Source of the DNA: Clostridia bacterium | GTDB taxonomy: Bacteria > Bacillota > Clostridia > Monoglobales > Monoglobaceae | NCBI GenBank assembly: GCA_017546165.1 | Contig: JAFYXL010000004.1 | Coordinates: 1-51,065, forward strand | DNA length: 51,065 bases | Reading direction: 5' to 3' | Shown here: positions 8,590-15,990 of the stretch, in pieces | How the letters are laid out: every line of letters starts with the position of its first letter | Position numbering within the stretch: position 1 is the stretch's first letter | Notes under the pieces: generated by a model | Seen by the model: the letters and a program-made list of their open reading frames with translations, nothing else | Told to the model about the DNA's origin: nothing | Database searches by the model: none | Translations under genes and position numbers: made by a program

Positions 8590-9513
8590 TTATTTGCCAT
8601 CAATTTCCGGTGTATAGAAAAAATCAAAAAGAATTACTATTTCATCTATATTCATATTTTTATATATAAGATCCTTAAATTCTCTTGAAGCTTTGCCACT
8701 TTTTCGATAGACTTCATAGGTAGCCTGTGCATCGGGAATATAGTCATATTCCGGATTATTTAGATACTTTTTAATACTATTTAAAATCATTCCTGCAATT
8801 TCATTATTTACCTCATATGTATAGCTGGGGATGATTTGGTTCTCCATAATGTATATAATATTATTAAGCTTTTTTTCCAATTCTTCTCGAATCATTTCTT
8901 CGAGGTTTATTGATTCAAACTTAACAGGGACATCTATTATACATTTTTCAAGAGCCACACATGTTTCACCACGTGTTATGGGTTGCAACGCTCTGAACTT
9001 GCCACCACTTTCAAGCAAGAAAAATCTGTTTGACACTAATTTTTCAACACTTTCTCTCGCCCATCCGGATACTTCGTCGGTTATTGGTGTGCCAAATGGA
9101 ATCAACTCAACATTTAAAATCCTGTTCATCATAACACAAACCTGCTCACGGGTAATTTCATCATCGGGTCTGAACGTTCCATCATCGTGACCTTTTATAT
9201 ACCCTGCCTGAACGGCAATGAGAACATCCTTATAGAACCAATCGCCAACCTTTACATCAGAAAAAATGTTTTCCATATCTAAAGTATATCCATACATTTT
9301 ATTGACTATGGTTACAAATTCTGCTCTGGTAAGTGTGCCGTTTGGCCTAAAAGATCCGTCACCAAAACCCTGAATATATCCGCAATTTTGCATTTTGGTG
9401 ATCGCTTTTCCCGCTTCAGATGCTCCATCAACATCAGAGAAAGCAAATGCACTGCAGGAAAGCATACATAAAACTATAATAAAAGATGTAATTTTTTTCA
9501 CTACTGTATTCAT
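8590..9513 (-). CDS. SLH-domain cell-wall protein with unknown C-terminal domain
   Basis: The 307-residue product has an N-terminal signal peptide (MNTVVKKITSF then a hydrophobic core ending CSAFAF). Three S-layer homology repeats follow at about residues 25-200: two good copies with the GYIQGFGDGSFRPNGTLTRAEF and AGYIKGHDDGTFRPDDEITREQ patterns (G-x-x-x-G-x-x-D-G-x-F-x-P), and a weaker third (F-R-A-L-Q-P-I-T-R-G-E). SLH trimers bind pyruvylated secondary wall polymers. The roughly 100-residue C-terminal part matches nothing I recognise. It is the last gene of the CpsC-CpsD-CpsB operon, starting three bases after the preceding stop, whose codon overlaps its ribosome site. The context suggests a wall-attached factor for polysaccharide assembly or attachment; this is inference. 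Confidence 0.8.
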   Translation of the reverse strand: MNTVVKKITSFIIVLCMLSCSAFAFSDVDGASEAGKAITKMQNCGYIQGFGDGSFRPNGTLTRAEFVTIVNKMYGYTLDMENIFSDVKVGDWFYKDVLIAVQAGYIKGHDDGTFRPDDEITREQVCVMMNRILNVELIPFGTPITDEVSGWARESVEKLVSNRFFLLESGGKFRALQPITRGETCVALEKCIIDVPVKFESINLEEMIREELEKKLNNIIYIMENQIIPSYTYEVNNEIAGMILNSIKKYLNNPEYDYIPDAQATYEVYRKSGKASREFKDLIYKNMNIDEIVILFDFFYTPEIDGK

Positions 9514-9516
9514 TCT

Positions 9517-10185
9517 CTACCCTTCCATCAACTTAAGATAATATGCCTTTTTTAACGCCTTTTCTTTTTCATAGGCATCACGAATTGTTTTTATTATTGA
9601 CGTATCTGCATCAGACTTTTTCAAATCCCTTTCAAGTTCCGAAAGCAACTCTGAAACCTGTGTGTCACATTGACTGAGTAATGACATAGCAGTGCCCATA
9701 TGTCTTTCTACAATTTCAGTTTTGCCTATAACATTTTTCTTTTCTTTCGGAAGTTCCAAATACTCACGCTTTACGGTTGCTTCCATCTGGCCAAGTTGTC
9801 CCAGATAATATGCCTTTAAGCTATATAATTCGATTACCTTGTCACCAATCAACTCATCCACAGCCGACAAATTGTTTGCATTTTTCTTAGTTTCTTCATA
9901 CTTTTTATTAAGCTTACTTACAGCTTCATCAACAGAAAGTTTACCTTTTATTATCTGTTTTTCTTCATCAGCAGTAAAATCACTTATAAGCGAACCATAT
10001 TTATCAGCAAGTTCATCTTCCAGCTGTTTTTTACTGATATCTAACTCCTTGGCAATCTGTTCTTCAGTTTTTGACATAGATGTCATCAATGCAGAAATAT
10101 TATTCCACTGCCACACCAAAAACAATACTATAACTAATACCAAAACTATAGAAATTACGCCAAGTACCTTTGCTTTATTTTTCAT
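9517..10185 (-). CDS. Membrane-anchored coiled-coil protein of unknown function
   Basis: The 222-residue protein has one transmembrane segment near the N terminus (about residues 8-27, VLGVISIVLVLVIVLFLVWQW) and a long, charged, Lys/Glu-rich helical remainder with coiled-coil character, probably outside the cell. I prefer the ATG at 10185, with AAGGGA eight bases upstream, over a TTG two codons earlier that sits too close to that site. It lies between the CpsB-type phosphatase and the SLH gene with short gaps, so it is almost certainly co-transcribed with them. I do not recognise the family. A scaffold linking membrane machinery to the wall is possible but not shown. Confidence 0.7.
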   Translation of the reverse strand: MKNKAKVLGVISIVLVLVIVLFLVWQWNNISALMTSMSKTEEQIAKELDISKKQLEDELADKYGSLISDFTADEEKQIIKGKLSVDEAVSKLNKKYEETKKNANNLSAVDELIGDKVIELYSLKAYYLGQLGQMEATVKREYLELPKEKKNVIGKTEIVERHMGTAMSLLSQCDTQVSELLSELERDLKKSDADTSIIKTIRDAYEKEKALKKAYYLKLMEG

Positions 10186-10203
10186 AACCAAAATCCCTTA
10201 TGC

Positions 10204-10917
10204 TTAAAAAGTTATAATATTGTCTAAAAGTTTTTCCTCCCAAAACATTAAGACTTCCATCCCTCTGTCGCCCAGCTTTTTCCTTACAATATCAACCGCA
10301 TTACTGACAATAGGCGGTCTGATTGTGGTATCGTGTGCATCTGAAGCAATAAATTGTACAGCGTCCTTTTTAAACAAATTTATAGCTTTGCGCTTTGTAG
10401 ATTTGTTCAGAAAATAGTCGCTGCTAATCTGAATAAGAGCGTGCGCCTCTTTTAACTTAAAAATAGTTTCAGCATCATTCTGACATTCAAGATATCGTTC
10501 AAGATGTGCAATTATTGGTACTATATTTCTTGAAGTATAAAGATATTCAAGAGCCTGATAGGTATATTTTGTCCAGGGCGTAAATGGCATTTCTACCAAA
10601 ATATAATTTGTACCACTGATACAAAAATCTTCAATGCAATCAAGACTGTAAAGTTCAGAATAAAACTGAAATTCAGCACCCAATGCAATTTGGGGCCGGG
10701 ATAAATCATCCTTTAGCGCTTCCTTCAACTTCGTCACAGACTCATCCCTTAATTTCAAAAAAGACTCTGGTTCCATCTCATCAATATAAAAATGGGGAGT
10801 TGCCACAACAGTACCAACTCCCTGATTAGACAGCATACCAAGCATTTTTATGCTTTCTTCAACATTACTGCTTCCATCATCCAACGCAGGAAGTATGTGT
10901 GTATGTATATCTATCAT
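10204..10917 (-). CDS. CpsB/YwqE-type PHP-domain protein-tyrosine phosphatase
   Basis: This protein of about 237 residues opens with the metal-binding PHP signature MIDIHTHILP and has further PHP motifs: ATPHFY, LIVEMPF-like strands, IIAHLERY and FIASDAHDTTIRPP. CpsB/YwqE enzymes are Mn-dependent phosphatases that remove phosphate from the tyrosine-rich tail of the cognate kinase (CpsD) and so control polysaccharide export. The kinase and its membrane partner lie immediately upstream in the same operon. I chose the ATG at 10917, preceded by GGTGA at five bases; an in-frame ATG at 10929 has a weaker site. Family and role are well supported by context. Confidence 0.88.
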   Translation of the reverse strand: MIDIHTHILPALDDGSSNVEESIKMLGMLSNQGVGTVVATPHFYIDEMEPESFLKLRDESVTKLKEALKDDLSRPQIALGAEFQFYSELYSLDCIEDFCISGTNYILVEMPFTPWTKYTYQALEYLYTSRNIVPIIAHLERYLECQNDAETIFKLKEAHALIQISSDYFLNKSTKRKAINLFKKDAVQFIASDAHDTTIRPPIVSNAVDIVRKKLGDRGMEVLMFWEEKLLDNIITF

Positions 10918-11003
10918 ATTATTCACCATTTTAACTTACTTATTTTACCCATCGCAACAAATTTATTAATCCTATAACTAATAATATGAGTGCAGAATTA
11001 ACA

Positions 11004-11903
11004 TTATTTTTTGCCATAACTACCATAATATCTGTAGCTACTATAATTCCCGTATCTGTAAGAGCCATAGCTCGACCCATAGCCCCTGCCTTTGGCCTTT
11101 CTGCGACCATTGGAACTGAAATAACGATAATACTTCTTCTTATTAACATTTTTATAAGAACCATTATTGTTAAATATTACACCGTTGAGAATGAAACCCA
11201 ACACCTTTGCTCCAACAAAATTAAGTTGGTTAAGTGCATATCTCATAGACTCTTTGTCAGTGGAGTTCTGTAACGCAATCATAACAATACCATGTGCATA
11301 CTTTGAAACAACGATAGTGTCAATAACCAGGTTTGCCGGCGGTGTATCAAAGAAAATATAATCAAACTCTTTCTCAAGCTTTCCAATAAGTCTTTCCATA
11401 TTTCCAGAGCTTAACAATTCTACAGGGTTTGGTGGTATATTACCCGCTGTTATATAGCTAAGATTGTTATATGTTGATTTACGAACAACTTCCTCACTTG
11501 TATTAAGTCCAACCAGATAGTTACTGAGTCCGGGTGCATTTTGAACCTCAAGCAGTCTGGCAAGGTTAGGTCTGCGCAAGTCGCAGTCAACAATAAGAAC
11601 CTTGGCATCCATTTCAGCAAAAGTGATAGCCATATTAAGGCAGTTTGTACTTTTACCCTCAGAAGCAAGAGCGCTGGTAACAACCAATTTTTTACATCCT
11701 TCAGAAGGCAAAGAAAAAATCAAGTTTGTTCTCAACGCTTTATAAGCCTCGCGAACGTGGAATGAACTTTTTGAGTTAAGAACTTTTTCTCTTACAAACT
11801 CATGGTCTTGAAGGAACAGTTTTTTTTGTTTTTCTCTTACAATGTTACTGGGAATCTGTCTAAGCTTTTGAAACCAGTTCATCTTAATTTGATTTTCTTG
11901 CAT
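11004..11903 (-). CDS. CpsD/YwqD-type bacterial tyrosine kinase with Tyr-rich tail
   Basis: The 299-residue cytoplasmic ATPase shows a BY-kinase Walker A (ASEGKST), Walker A' (LIVDCDLRRP) and Walker B (YIFFDTPP). The last 45 or so residues are a Gly/Ser/Tyr tail containing 12 tyrosines, the expected autophosphorylation cluster. The ATG at 11903 (AGGTAAAG in front) is preferred over an upstream in-frame ATG at 11996 that would add 31 residues deep inside the preceding gene. The coding region overlaps the end of the CpsC-like gene by 20 bases, so kinase and activator are translationally linked. Phosphorylation cycles of CpsD with CpsB control capsule or exopolysaccharide polymerisation in related systems. 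Confidence 0.9.
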   Translation of the reverse strand: MQENQIKMNWFQKLRQIPSNIVREKQKKLFLQDHEFVREKVLNSKSSFHVREAYKALRTNLIFSLPSEGCKKLVVTSALASEGKSTNCLNMAITFAEMDAKVLIVDCDLRRPNLARLLEVQNAPGLSNYLVGLNTSEEVVRKSTYNNLSYITAGNIPPNPVELLSSGNMERLIGKLEKEFDYIFFDTPPANLVIDTIVVSKYAHGIVMIALQNSTDKESMRYALNQLNFVGAKVLGFILNGVIFNNNGSYKNVNKKKYYRYFSSNGRRKAKGRGYGSSYGSYRYGNYSSYRYYGSYGKK

Positions 11904-12675
11904 CTTTACCTGCCCCCTTCTTATTATATTCATAAGCAGCAGTTCCCCGCTTATATGAGTAATAACCGCTTGACCTTCTTCCTTGTGAGCCGGCAATATC
12001 TGGGACTACACCCAAAATAGGAAGCTTAAACCATTGTTCAAGTTCATCCTCGGTTTTAATTCTTGTATCAAAAATTTCTCTCATTACTACAAACAAGCAG
12101 CTAAGGAATAACCCTATTAACAGACCTAAAACCATATTTCTTTGAACATTTGGTGAAACCTTTTTGCCAATCAAAGCATAGTCAATAATCTTAACAGAGC
12201 TTGCTTCTACAAAATCTTTTATAATATCCGGAGCAACGTCTGCTAGAACATTTGCTATAATATAAGAGCTTTTGGGGTCATTACTTTTAACCTTAACCTC
12301 AAAAATCTCAGTAGAATCCACAGCATTCGCATTAATGCCACTCCGCAAACCTTCCGCATCATAACCATAAAGTCCATTTTCAGCAAGCTTTCTGCTTACC
12401 TCATTTAAAACAGTATCACTTTTGATAATTACGATGTATGTATCAACCAACATTTGAGATGCCTGTATATCACTTCCCAAAGTCTTTTGCATAGTATTTT
12501 CGGACTCATTGTTAACATATATTGTAACAGAAGACTCATATTCCGGTGCTATCATAATTTCACTATAAACAAAAGAGAAAATACCGGCCAAAAGAGTAAA
12601 TGCCACAATGAAACCTATTCGTCTAAGTAATATGTCAGCTAACCGTTTTAAACTTATATCATCAAAATGTTCCAT
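11884..12675 (-). CDS. CpsC/YwqC-type Wzz chain-length and kinase-activator membrane protein
   Basis: The 263-residue protein has the Wzz layout: cytoplasmic N terminus, TM1 at about 19-38 (RIGFIVAFTLLAGIFSFVYS), an extracytoplasmic domain beginning with EYESSVTIYV, and TM2 at about 178-196 (MVLGLLIGLFLSCLFVVM). The cytoplasmic segment after TM2 (IFDTRIKTEDELE, PILGVVPDI) is the part that activates the BY-kinase in this family. Unusually, the last 30 residues contain five tyrosines (GYYSYKRG, AYEYN), echoing the tail of the kinase. It is the first gene of the operon, has its own consensus promoter and a GGTGA ribosome site. Confidence 0.88.
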   Translation of the reverse strand: MEHFDDISLKRLADILLRRIGFIVAFTLLAGIFSFVYSEIMIAPEYESSVTIYVNNESENTMQKTLGSDIQASQMLVDTYIVIIKSDTVLNEVSRKLAENGLYGYDAEGLRSGINANAVDSTEIFEVKVKSNDPKSSYIIANVLADVAPDIIKDFVEASSVKIIDYALIGKKVSPNVQRNMVLGLLIGLFLSCLFVVMREIFDTRIKTEDELEQWFKLPILGVVPDIAGSQGRRSSGYYSYKRGTAAYEYNKKGAGKDARKSN

Positions 12676-12712
12676 ATTTTTTCACCACTTTACTTAACAT
12701 TTTTATAATAAG

Positions 12713-12741
12713 ATTATACTAAATTGTTTAATCTCTGTCAA
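12713..12741 (-). promoter_or_regulatory. Consensus sigma-A promoter of the CpsC-CpsD-CpsB-SLH operon
   Basis: Minus strand: TTGACA (12741-12736), 17-bp spacer, TATAAT (12718-12713), about 40 bases before the ATG. A perfect consensus match implies strong expression unless it is repressed. Confidence 0.85.
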
Positions 12742-12787
12742 TAATGCAAAAAAAACCTTTGAATTAAACTTTTTACATTTATCAACC

Positions 12788-13324
12788 TTATGTTTTCCTC
12801 TTATATAACTCACTGCTGTTAGAGCCTGCTATTTTAACAAGATACCCCATAGCTGTCAGTACCAAAACTATAACCAGCATAGCCAGAAGTGTTGTTTTTA
12901 AAGTCTCCCCTATCGCAGGGAACAGAATTAAAGCAGATATAACCATATAAAAAATAACAGTCGCTGCTTTGCCATACCAATTTGAATGGACAACTATCTT
13001 TTTTATGTAAAGAACTATACCGACAATAATCATTGATATTTCTTTAACGGCCACGACACATATAATCCACACAGGGATTACTCCCTTTATAGAAAGACAA
13101 ACAACCGAAGTAATTTGCATAAGCTTGTCAACCAATGGATCATAGACACTTCCCACATCTGTTATCATGTTATATTTTCGGGCAATCCATCCATCAACCA
13201 CGTCGGTAACGCCTGAAAGTAAAAACAACACTGCTGAAATCCAAAAATTTTCCCCAATTAACATAAAATAGGCAAAAAAAGGAATTATAATTAAACGCAC
13301 AGTTGTTAAGATATTTGGTATCAT
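12788..13324 (-). CDS. pgsA: CDP-alcohol phosphatidyltransferase, probably phosphatidylglycerophosphate synthase
   Basis: The 178-residue integral membrane enzyme carries the complete CDP-alcohol phosphotransferase motif D-G-x2-A-R-x8-G-x3-D-x3-D at residues 44-66 (D44, G45, A48, R49, G58, D62, D66). Several hydrophobic segments fit the six-helix fold. PgsA-type enzymes make phosphatidylglycerophosphate from CDP-diacylglycerol and glycerol-3-phosphate. The ATG at 13324 is five bases after GGGGGAG; a TTG one codon earlier is less likely. It lies 36 bases downstream of the TRAP-like gene with no terminator between, so they are probably co-transcribed. The choice of pgsA over other family members rests on length and general similarity. 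Confidence 0.85.
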   Translation of the reverse strand: MIPNILTTVRLIIIPFFAYFMLIGENFWISAVLFLLSGVTDVVDGWIARKYNMITDVGSVYDPLVDKLMQITSVVCLSIKGVIPVWIICVVAVKEISMIIVGIVLYIKKIVVHSNWYGKAATVIFYMVISALILFPAIGETLKTTLLAMLVIVLVLTAMGYLVKIAGSNSSELYKRKT

Positions 13325-13360
13325 CAAAACTCCCCCAAAACAGAACTTCTTTTTTAGTAT

Positions 13361-13600
13361 TTATTCGCCACCCTGAATAATCCCCATTTTAGTGTAAACT
13401 TTAGCCTTGCCGCGGACTTTTACCGCAGATGTATTTTCAGTAAACTGGGCAATGTAAACTTCGCCCTTATCCAATTTTTCGGTGTGATGAAATTTGGTGT
13501 CCCTACCTCTTGTTATGCCTATGATATTTACACCATTTTCTTCAGCAACAACCGCAATATAATCACCTGAAGCTGCATCAGGATTATAATTTGAGTTCAT
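13361..13600 (-). CDS. mtrB: TRAP (trp RNA-binding attenuation protein, MtrB) homologue
   Basis: The 79-residue protein aligns without gaps over its core with Bacillus subtilis TRAP: the stretch from GVN(I/V)IG(I/L)TRG through [14 protein letters not shown] to FTE.TSA(V/I)KVRG is nearly identical. With an offset of five residues, the RNA-contact triad is intact (K42, K61, R63, equivalent to K37, K56, R58). The tryptophan-contact threonines are also intact (T30, T35, equivalent to T25, T30). In Bacillus, the 11-mer ring binds tryptophan and then (G/U)AG repeats in trp leader RNA. No trp genes, anti-TRAP gene or triplet-repeat leader are in this window, so targets are unknown. It has its own promoter and precedes pgsA. 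TRAP identity is from remembered sequence. Confidence 0.93.
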   Translation of the reverse strand: MNSNYNPDAASGDYIAVVAEENGVNIIGITRGRDTKFHHTEKLDKGEVYIAQFTENTSAVKVRGKAKVYTKMGIIQGGE

Positions 13601-13670
13601 AATAATTTTTTTCCTTTCCTATAGAAGATTTTTATAAAAAACTAATTTTCACAAAACTTCATATTGTATA

Positions 13671-13699
13671 ATTATACTATAGTTTATAATAAAAATCAA
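13671..13699 (-). promoter_or_regulatory. Sigma-A-type promoter of mtrB-pgsA
   Basis: Minus strand: TTGATT (13699-13694), 17-bp spacer, TATAAT (13676-13671). The predicted leader is about 65 bases. No run of GAG/TAG triplets that could be an autoregulatory TRAP site is evident in it. Confidence 0.75.
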
Positions 13700-13740
13700 G
13701 TATAACCCATCAATTTATTACAAGTATTTTTAAATCTCCA

Positions 13741-13779
13741 TTATAAAACGACCAAGAAAATTGAATTTTCTCAGTCGTT
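13741..13779 (-). terminator. Terminator after dpaB
   Basis: A two-part stem, AACGAC / GTCGTT with inner GAAAATT / AATTTTC, starts eight bases past the dpaB stop. On the minus strand a T-rich run follows (TTTTATAA). Confidence 0.7.
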
Positions 13780-13786
13780 ATTTTTT

Positions 13787-14377
13787 TCATAAATTATAAG
13801 CACTTATTATTGGTTGAATCTGCTTTCCGTCCAGCGCCATTTTTACCGATGGTATAATCAAATCCATTTTTGCCACCAGTGAATTTTCCTTTTCCAAACA
13901 GTCATCCTGTCCAAAAGGAACCAGATAAACATTCTTCATATTTGCCAAAAAACCAATATTTTTTGCATTATTTCCAAGTCCATCATTTGATGAAACCGCA
14001 ATAACCACAGGCCTTTTATTTCTTAAATGTGATTTTACCGCAAGCGTTACACTTGAATCTGCAATTCCGTTTGCTATCTTTGCAAGCGTATTTCCGGTAC
14101 ACGGAGCAACAACCAAGACATCAAGCATTTTTTTAGGTCCTATAGGCTCTACTTCTTGTATCCTGCTTATAACCTTCTTCCCCGTAACTTCCTCCAGAAA
14201 TTTTATATTATCTTCAGCCTCGCCAAACCTGGTGTTTGTAGTGTAACTTATTTCCGACATAATTGGCACAACTTCAGCACCTTCCGAAACCATTTGTTTC
14301 ACATTTGGGAACACAACCCTGAATGTGCAAAATGAACCTGTTATTGCAAAGCCAATGGTTTTTCCCGTAATATCCAT
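13787..14377 (-). CDS. dpaB: Dipicolinate synthase subunit B
   Basis: The 196-residue flavoprotein-like subunit begins MDITGKTIGFAITGSFCTF and has the conserved PIGP, VVAPCTGNTLAKIANGIADSSVTLAVKSHLRN-type and VPFGQDD blocks of SpoVFB/DpaB. With DpaA it makes pyridine-2,6-dicarboxylate from a diaminopimelate-pathway intermediate in the mother cell late in sporulation; the product is taken up by the forespore. Its ATG shares one base with the dpaA stop (TAATG), so the two are translationally coupled. The gene is followed by a terminator. Its presence supports a genuine endospore former. Confidence 0.93.
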   Translation of the reverse strand: MDITGKTIGFAITGSFCTFRVVFPNVKQMVSEGAEVVPIMSEISYTTNTRFGEAEDNIKFLEEVTGKKVISRIQEVEPIGPKKMLDVLVVAPCTGNTLAKIANGIADSSVTLAVKSHLRNKRPVVIAVSSNDGLGNNAKNIGFLANMKNVYLVPFGQDDCLEKENSLVAKMDLIIPSVKMALDGKQIQPIISAYNL

Positions 14378-15264
14378 TATTTTTTCACCTCCACCTCTTC
14401 AATTATATTTAAAATAGTCTTTCCTATTATATCGCCCGCTGTATCCGGAGCAACCTTGCCCGGAAGAGACAGCGCCCATATCACTTTTATCCCCATTTTT
14501 CGGGCCGTTTCAAAATCCACTCCTCCGGGTTTCGAAGCTAAATCTATTATCAAAACACTCCGTCTGCTTTTCATAAGCATATCTGAATCAAGAATAAGAT
14601 TTGGAGCTGTATTGAAAATAATATCAAATTCACTTATTTTTTCATAAAGTTCTACCATTGAAATACTTTTCATACCTAATGAGAATACTTTTGCCCTATC
14701 CTTCTGTTTTCGGGCAGCCACCGTCACATCTGCCCCGATCCCATTTAACATTTTTGATAGGATTGCACCTATTCTGCCGTTTCCTATAACAAGACATTTT
14801 GAGGAATGTATTGTGAAGGACGTTTCCTCCATTGCAATTTGTATTGCTCCCTCTGCAGTGGGAATTGCATTCAAAATCTGCAGCTCCTCCCTGTCAAAGT
14901 AATCAATTATTTTCAGTTCATAATCTTCGGCAATTTTCATAATCATCTTGTCGGATTTTCCTGCAAAAATGATACTCTTCTGCGAAAGCTTTGATAAAAA
15001 ATCTTTTACGTTTATTTTATATTTTAAACCTGATATGTTTATCGTTTCACCGTCAATAGTATATGGCAGCGGTAATATAATTACGTCATAACTATCATAT
15101 ATATCTCTTATATCATATAGTATATTAACACATTCAGAAAGCTTCTTACCTTCCGTATCTTCAAACCCAAAAACAGCGGTTTCAATGCCACATTCAGCTA
15201 TTCGATTAACAGCTCGTATCTGTCGCATATCTCCACCTATAAACAATACCTTATTTGCTTTCAT
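14377..15264 (-). CDS. dpaA: Dipicolinate synthase subunit A
   Basis: This 295-residue protein starts at an ATG just after GGAGGAAG (MKANKVLFIGGDMRQ); an in-frame start ten codons earlier lies upstream of that ribosome site and is rejected. Characteristic SpoVFA features are the N-terminal IGGDMRQ, the IPTAEGAI segment, a Rossmann nucleotide-binding loop (VIGNGRIG), and the ending block LDLASKPGG-type/LPGKVAPDTAG. It is the oxidoreductase-like subunit of dipicolinate synthase, acting with dpaB. The pair stands alone here, without the asd-dapG genes found next to it in Bacillus. In Bacillus the pair is transcribed by sigma-K. Confidence 0.93.
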   Translation of the reverse strand: MKANKVLFIGGDMRQIRAVNRIAECGIETAVFGFEDTEGKKLSECVNILYDIRDIYDSYDVIILPLPYTIDGETINISGLKYKINVKDFLSKLSQKSIIFAGKSDKMIMKIAEDYELKIIDYFDREELQILNAIPTAEGAIQIAMEETSFTIHSSKCLVIGNGRIGAILSKMLNGIGADVTVAARKQKDRAKVFSLGMKSISMVELYEKISEFDIIFNTAPNLILDSDMLMKSRRSVLIIDLASKPGGVDFETARKMGIKVIWALSLPGKVAPDTAGDIIGKTILNIIEEVEVKK

Positions 15265-15301
15265 TTTTCTTCCTCCAATTTTTCTTAATTGCACTATGTT
15301 A

Positions 15302-15329
15302 CATATTATGCCAAACAGAAGTTTTGGTG
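15302..15329 (-). promoter_or_regulatory. Candidate sporulation (sigma-K/sigma-E-like) promoter of dpaA
   Basis: Minus strand: CACC (15329-15326), 15-base spacer, CATAATAT (15310-15303). Sigma-K promoters have AC-containing -35 elements about 16 bases before CATAnnnTA, so the match is good but not perfect. No sigma-A pair was seen in this 60-base gap. Confidence 0.35.
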
Positions 15330-15341
15330 TTTTGAAAGCAT

Positions 15342-15371
15342 AAAAAATCCTGCCAAATGGCAGGATTTTTA
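15342..15371 (-). terminator. Terminator of the tig-clpP-clpX-lipoprotein operon
   Basis: A perfect stem AAATCCTGCC-aaat-GGCAGGATTT with A/T runs on both sides starts ten bases past the lipoprotein stop. Confidence 0.85.
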
Positions 15372-15380
15372 TAAATATTA

Positions 15381-15962
15381 TTATTTTAAAATTTCAGGGA
15401 CCGAAGTAAATCGTCTGTTTATTCCGCCCTCTGTTGCGTTTCGAGTGTCATATATTTCTTTCTCGATATACCCGTTATCATCTTTTGAGAAAGTATAATT
15501 TTTGATTGAAAGCCCGGCTCCGGTGGAAACAGTAACCATAATTGCAGGTTTTGCACCATCAGACATATAGTAATCAGCCACATCAAAATATACATTACCC
15601 GCCTGAACAAATCCGTCAAACAAAACATATATTTTTTCGGCATTGTCTCTAACATATAATGACCAATTCTGTCCGTCATTCCAGAGAAATTCGCCCTTGC
15701 TGTCACGATCAGCAGATGTTGCAAGAACAACTGTTTCATCTGTACCATCACCGTCGCAATCACCTACATATGAGATAACCTCAGTGAGTCCTGAAATATT
15801 ATCCGCAATTGTCTGACTCTTGATTACTTTTTCTTCAGTATGTTCATTGTTTTCTGTTTGTGTTGCATCAGGAGTACCTGTTTCTACATTGGACTTCTCG
15901 CCACAACCATTGAGAGCAAATATAAGTATTGCAAAAATTAAAGTAAGTTTTAAACCTTTCAT
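15381..15962 (-). CDS. Lipoprotein with FG-GAP-like DxDGDG motif, function unknown
   Basis: The 193-residue product has a lipoprotein signal: a short basic start, a hydrophobic core and the lipobox FALNGC, with lipidation expected at Cys20. A Glu/Thr-rich linker follows. The globular part contains VGDCDGDGTDET, a calcium-binding-type loop as in VCBS/FG-GAP repeats. It sits 28 bases downstream of clpX with a ribosome site (AAGGAGGA) and no terminator between, so it is probably expressed with the Clp protease genes; this is an odd partner. I do not recognise a family. Anchoring on the outer face of the membrane is well supported. Confidence 0.75.
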   Translation of the reverse strand: MKGLKLTLIFAILIFALNGCGEKSNVETGTPDATQTENNEHTEEKVIKSQTIADNISGLTEVISYVGDCDGDGTDETVVLATSADRDSKGEFLWNDGQNWSLYVRDNAEKIYVLFDGFVQAGNVYFDVADYYMSDGAKPAIMVTVSTGAGLSIKNYTFSKDDNGYIEKEIYDTRNATEGGINRRFTSVPEILK

Positions 15963-15990
15963 AATTTAAATCCTCCTTTGTAGCGCTTAC

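Noticed and set aside
11004..11996. Longer CpsD start at 11996
   Set aside because: It would extend 93 bases further into the upstream gene; the ATG at 11903 fits the family N terminus and has a ribosome site.
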